From Pseudorhodoferax soli (lineage in GTDB: Bacteria; Pseudomonadota; Gammaproteobacteria; Burkholderiales; Burkholderiaceae_C): a stretch of 64,000 bases of DNA. The position numbers were made by a program, and so were the translations under genes. Positions 55,501 through 61,500 of the stretch are shown piece after piece. The notes beneath the pieces were generated by a model. That model was not told where the DNA came from, searched no databases, and worked only from the letters and a program-made list of their open reading frames with translations. The DNA is taken from the NCBI RefSeq assembly GCF_003337555.1, contig NZ_QPJK01000004.1, forward strand, positions 161,320 to 225,319. The letters are read 5' to 3'. Every line of letters starts with the position of its first letter. The stretch's first letter is position 1.

Positions 55501-58500
55501 TGATCGTGGTCACCGACGCGCTCTCCAGCGTGAACGAAGGCTCGGAGCGCAACAACGTGGGCGTGTCCTCGCTGCCGCTCGATGTGCGCGCGCCCATCAC
55601 CGCCACGGTGCAGACCGCCGTCACGCAGCTGGCCGTCAGCGGCGAGGCCGGCCAGACGGTGGTGCCCATGACAGGCACCGCCACCGACGTGCGCACCGGC
55701 CAGGCCGCGGCCAACACCGCCGTCAAGGTGATGGTGCGGGTCGGCACGGTCGAGCGGCTGCTGGACGCCACCACCGACGCGAGCGGCAAGTTCAGCGTCG
55801 ACTTCGTGCCGCTGCCCGGCGAGGCCGGCATCTTCGAGATCGGCGCCGGCTTCACGGGCGACAAGGACTTCACGGTGCAGGACAGCTTCAAGCTGCTCGC
55901 CATCGAGGCCAGCGTGCCCTACATCCGCGCGCTGGGCACGAACGAGACGCCGCTGGAGGGCAGCTTCGTGCTCGAGAACATGGGCAACGTGCCGCTCACG
56001 GGCCTGTCGGCCAGCATCGAAGGCCTGGCCGGCAACTTCCAGTTCGAGGTGGTGAACCTGGCGCCCAACCTGGCCGGCGACGGCTCGGTCACGGTCAGCT
56101 GGCGCTTCACCGGCCATGGCGTGACCGACCAGCTCGTGGCCAGCAAGGGCATGCTGGTGCTGACCACGGCCGAAGGCGCGACCGAGCGCCTGGTGCTCGA
56201 CCTGGCCTGCATCCCGCAGACGCCCAAGCTCGTCGCCACGCCCGGCTACCTGGCCCAGGGCATGCTGATGGGCCGGCAGACGCTGGTCTCGTTCGAGGTG
56301 ACGAACCAGGGCGCGGCCGACACCGGCCCCGTCACCGTGCAGTTGCCCGATTTCCCGTGGCTCAAGCTCGTCAGCGCAGCGGTGATCGACAACATCGCGG
56401 CCGGCGGCAAGGCCACGGTGACGGTGGCGCTGACGCCCACCGAGGACAACGCCGACCTGATCCGCTACGACGGCAACATCGCGCTGAACGCGCGCCTGGG
56501 CGGGCTGGCCATGCCCTTCCAGTTCCGCGCCGTGAGCGAGGCCAAGGGCGAGATGCGCGTCACGGTCGAAGACCAGCTGACCTACTACGCCGAGGGCGCG
56601 CCGAACGTGGCCGGCGCCACCGTCACGCTGACCGACCCCTACACCTTCGACGTGATCGCCACCGCCACCACGGACGCCAGCGGCACCGTGCTGCTGACCG
56701 GCGTGCCCGAGGGCAACTACATCCTCACGGTCAACGCCGACAAGCACAGCAGCTACCGCGCGACCAAGATGATCACGGCCGGCACCACCAGCGAGCAGAC
56801 CATCTTCCTGGACCGCCAGCTGGTCAGCTACTCGTGGAACGTGGTGCCCGTGGAGATCCAGGACCGCTACCAGATCAAGCTCGAATCGACCTTCGAGACC
56901 GAGGTGCCGGTGCCCGTGATCACGGTGGACGCACTCAAGATGCCGGTGGTGCTGCCGGGCGTGACCTCGACGATCACGATCAAGGTCTCCAACCACGGCC
57001 TGATCCAGGCCGAGGACGTGCGCATCAACGTGCCCAACGACGACCTGTTCGAGATCGTGGCGCTGACCAGCGTGATCGACATCCTGCCGGCCAAGAGCTC
57101 GGTGGAGATCCCCATCACGATCCGCGTGAAGGACGGCGTCACGCCGGAGATGCTGGCCGCGGCTTCACTGTCCAACGGCGGCATTGGCCCGGAGGGCTGG
57201 GGTTCGGCCATTGTCAAGTGCCTGGGCATCGACACCGCCTACAAGTTGCGCTGCGGGCCCGACGGTCGCTGGTACAGCGAGAAGACCGACATCAAGCCGG
57301 TGCTGTGCGCGATGGACTTCAACGAGGCCGCCGCCGGCCAGTTGCTGAGCTACATCGGCGACGACTTCAACCTGCTGGACCTGGGCTGCGACGCGCTCGA
57401 CCTGCTGCTGTCCTGCCTGGACGCGGACGACTGCCTGTCGTTCTTCATCAACGCGGCCTGCGGCGCCATCGTCGGCGGTGTCACGGCCGGCCCCTGGGGC
57501 GCGGCGGCCGGTGCGGCCGGCGCATTAGACGACCTGCTGGCCTGCCTGTGCCAGATCCTCGGGCCGATCGGCGGCGGCAGCGGCACGGTGACGGGCGGCC
57601 CGTCCGGCGGTGGCGGCTGGGGCTGGTGGTACCCGGGCGGCGGCTACGCCAGCGGCTCGGGTTGGACCTACGACATCCAGTACGTGAACTGCCGCGGCGA
57701 GCCCGTCTCGGCGCTGGAGCAGCAGCGCGCCGACGAGGGCCTGATGGCGGCCGTGGCCTCCGGCGCGGTGGCGCCCGAGGCGCTGGCGGCGGTGGAGGCG
57801 CACAACGAATCGCGCACCGAGCAGCTGGCGGCACTCGCCGCCGACGGCGACGGCGTCCTCAACGCCGAGGAGGCCGGCATCTGCGCCCAGGTGCGCATCA
57901 GCATCGAGCAGCAGGCGGTGCTCACGCGCACGGCCTTCCAGGGCACGCTGCAGATCGTCAACGGCAACACCGGTGTGCCGCTGACCGGCGTGCAGCTGGT
58001 GCTGGACATCCGCGACGAGGCCGGCAACGCCGTCAACGACCTGTTCGCCGCGCGCGGCCCGACGCTGAGCGGCCTCACAGCCCTGGACGGCAGCGGCGTG
58101 CTGGCCGGTGGTGCCACCGGCAGCGCGCAGTACCTGTTCATCCCCACCGTGGACGCCGCGCGCAACCAGCCGACGCGCTACACCATCGGCGGCACGCTGA
58201 GCTATGTGGAAGGCGGCCAGAAGATCACGGTGCCGCTGGTGGCCGCGCAGATCACGGTCTACCCCGAGGCGCGGCTGAACCTGCACTACTTCCAGCAGCG
58301 CGACGTCTACGGCGACGACCCGTTCACCGACGACGTGGTCGAACCCAGCGAGGAGTTCGCGCTGGGCCTGCTGGCGTACAACGACGGCGCCGGCGATGCG
58401 CGCAACTTCACGATCACCTCGGCCCAGCCCAAGATCATCGAGAACGAGAAGGGCCTGCTGATCGACTTCAAGATCGTCGGCACCCAGGTCGGCGACCAGG

Positions 58501-61500
58501 CCCAGGCGCCCACGCTGACGGCCAACCTCGGCAACATCGCCGCCGGCCAGACCCAGGTGGCGCAGTGGAACATGACCTCCACGCTGCAGGGCAAGTTCAT
58601 CGACTACACGGCCACTTTCGAGCACCTGGACGGCATGGGCGACACGCGGCTGTCGCTGATCGAGTCGGTCAACATCCACGAGCTGATCCGCTCGGTCAAG
58701 GCCAATGCGGGCGATGCGCCCGACTTCCTGGCCAACGACGACCCCGACAGCGACCACACGCCCGACCGGCTGTACATGAACGACGGCTCGCAGCACGTGG
58801 TCAAGACCCTGGCCAATGCCGCGGCGAACCGCGCGGCATCGCCGGGCGCGCTGTCCGTCACGCTGACGGCCGACGCGGCCGCGGGCTGGGGCTATTTCAA
58901 GATCGCCGACCCCGGCGTGGGCTACGCGCTGGACCGCATCGTGCGCTCGGACGGCAAGGTGCTGAGCCTGGGCCGCGAGGTCTGGCGCACCGACCGCAGC
59001 TTCCCCGAATCGCTGGCCGGTGCCGTGCGCGAGAACCTGCTGCACTTCATCGACGAGGGCTCCACGGGCAGCTACACCGCCTACTACAAGATCGACGACG
59101 CGGTGGCGCCGCGCCTGGTCGAGGTGCTGCCGGTCTCGCCCGACCCGGCCACGGCACCGGTTGACACGGTGGACGTGCGCTTCAGCGAGGCGCTGGACCT
59201 GGCCAGCTTCTCGGTGGCCGACCTGGCGCTGACGCGCGAAGGCGGCGACGGCAGCAACCTGCTGGCCGGCGCCAGCGGCATCACGGTGACGCAGATCGGC
59301 GCCGCGGCCGACCACCTGTACCGCATCGGTGGCCTGGCCAGCGTCACGGCCGGCAGCGGGCTGTACCGGCTCACGGTCAACGCCACCGGCATCGCCGACT
59401 ACGCCGGCAACGCTGGCGAGGGCGCGCTGACCGAGACCTGGGGCATGGGCGACATCGGCCCCTACGTGCTGAGCATGGCGGCCGGCCCGGCCGCGCGCCA
59501 CACGCCGCTGGACATGGTGGACATCACCTTCAACACCGCGCTGGACGCCGCCAGCTTCAGCGCCAGCGACCTGCGCCTGGAGCGCGACGGCGTGGTGCAG
59601 AGCCTGGCCAGCGCCACGCTCGCGCTGACGCCGCTGGCCGGCAACCAGTACCGCCTGAGCGGGCTGGCTGCGGCCACCGTGCCAGACGGCAGCTACACGC
59701 TGACGCTGCTGTCCACCGGCCTGCTGTCGTCCAGCGGCGCGGCCGGCCTGGGCAGCCAGTCGGTCGGCTGGCGCATGGACACCGTGGCGCCGCGCGTGCT
59801 CGACGTGGTCGACCTCGTCGACACCGTGCGCAAGACCGTGGTACTGGGCCTGGACGTGGAACTGTCCGAACGCGTGGACCTGGCCACCTTCGACTACCGC
59901 GACATCGTGCTCACGCGCACCGTGGCCGGCATCCAGAGCGGCAACCTCGTCGACGCGCAGACCAAGGTCGAGTACGTCTCGGGCAACACCTACCGCGTGA
60001 CGGGCTTCAACTGGGTGAGCGGGCTGGAAGGCACCTACGCGTTCAGCGTCAGCGGCGCGGGCCTGGCCGACGAGGCCGGCAACGGCGGCACCGGCGAGGC
60101 CGGCCAGAGCTGGGTCATGGACTTCCACGACCCGGTGGCCGCCACCGACCTGGCCATCGCGCCGGACAACGGCGTCTCGGGCACCGACCAGCGCAGCAAC
60201 CAGCTGAACTTCACGCTGACCGGGCAGCTCGGCGAGGCCGGCCTGTCGGTGCGCGTGACCGACCGCACCACGGGCAACGAGATCGGCTACGCCACGGTGG
60301 ACGGGCTGAACTTCAGCATCGCCGTGAAGCTCGACGCCGCGGGCGTGCACGAGCTGCGCGTGCGCACCGTGGACACGGCCGGCAACCTGGCCGATGCGGT
60401 GGTGAGCGTGTTCGTCGACGTGGTCAAGCCCACGCTGGCCGAGCCCGTGCTGCACCGCGACGCCGACGGCAATGTGGACACCATCACGCTGAACTTCAGC
60501 GAAGCCATCGACCCGGCCAGCATGACGCTGGCCGCGCTGGGCCTCTCACGCGACAGCGGCGCCAACCTGCTGGCCGGCGCCACGCTGACCCGCGTGAGCG
60601 CCACCCAGTACGTGCTGAGCGGCCTGGCCGCACGCACGGCGGACGCCGGCAGCTACCGCTTCAGCGTGGCCATGCCGCAGGTGCGCGACGAGGTGGGCAA
60701 CGCGGGCGAGCGCAACGTGGCGCTGCAGTTCGCGGGCCAGCTGGCCAGCACCGGCACCATCAGCGGCGTGGTGTACGACGACATCGACGGCACCGGCACG
60801 CGCGAGGCCGACGAGCTGGCCCAGGGCGGCTGGACCGTGTTCGACGACACCAACAACAATGGCCAGCTCGACGCGGGCGAGGTCTCGGCCGTCACGGCCG
60901 AAGGCACCGGCCGCTACACGCTCTCGGGCCTGTCCATCGGCACCCACCGCATCGTGGTGGTCGCGCCCAGTGGCTGGACCATGACGCCCGGCACCGAGGT
61001 GCAGGTGACGGTCGGTGCCGATGCGCCCGAGGTCACGCAGAACTTCGGCGCCTTCGCGCTGGCCAGCCTGTCGGGCACAGTGTTCGACGATGCCAACGCC
61101 AACGGCGTGCGCGACCTCGAAGAAGCCGCGCTGGCCGGCCGCCTGGTGCTGCTGGACGCCAACAACAACGGCGTGGCGGATGCCGGCGAGGCCACCGCCA
61201 CCACCGACGCGCAAGGCGGCTACAGCTTCCAGGACCTGGCACCGGCCACGCTGCGCGTGGTGCTGTTCGCCGGCGACGGCTACCTGCCGCTGCTGGCCTC
61301 GGCCGTGTACGCACCCAAGTCGGGCGAGGCCTTCACGCGCGACATCGCGGCCGTGCAGCCCGGCAGCATCAGCGGCGTGAAGTACGAAGACACCAACGGC
61401 AACGGCCAGCGCGACGCGGGCGAGCTGGGCGTGGCCGGCTGGACCATCTTCCTGGACGACAACGGCAACGACGCGCTCGACGCCGGCGAGCGCTCTACGC

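Noticed and set aside
44400-56996. A 4,198-codon open frame on the minus strand opposite the giant gene
   Set aside because: It is an antisense shadow produced by GC-rich codon use. The product is low-complexity His/Gly/Ala/Val/Arg-rich sequence with no domain, and the plus-strand frame has clear domain structure throughout.
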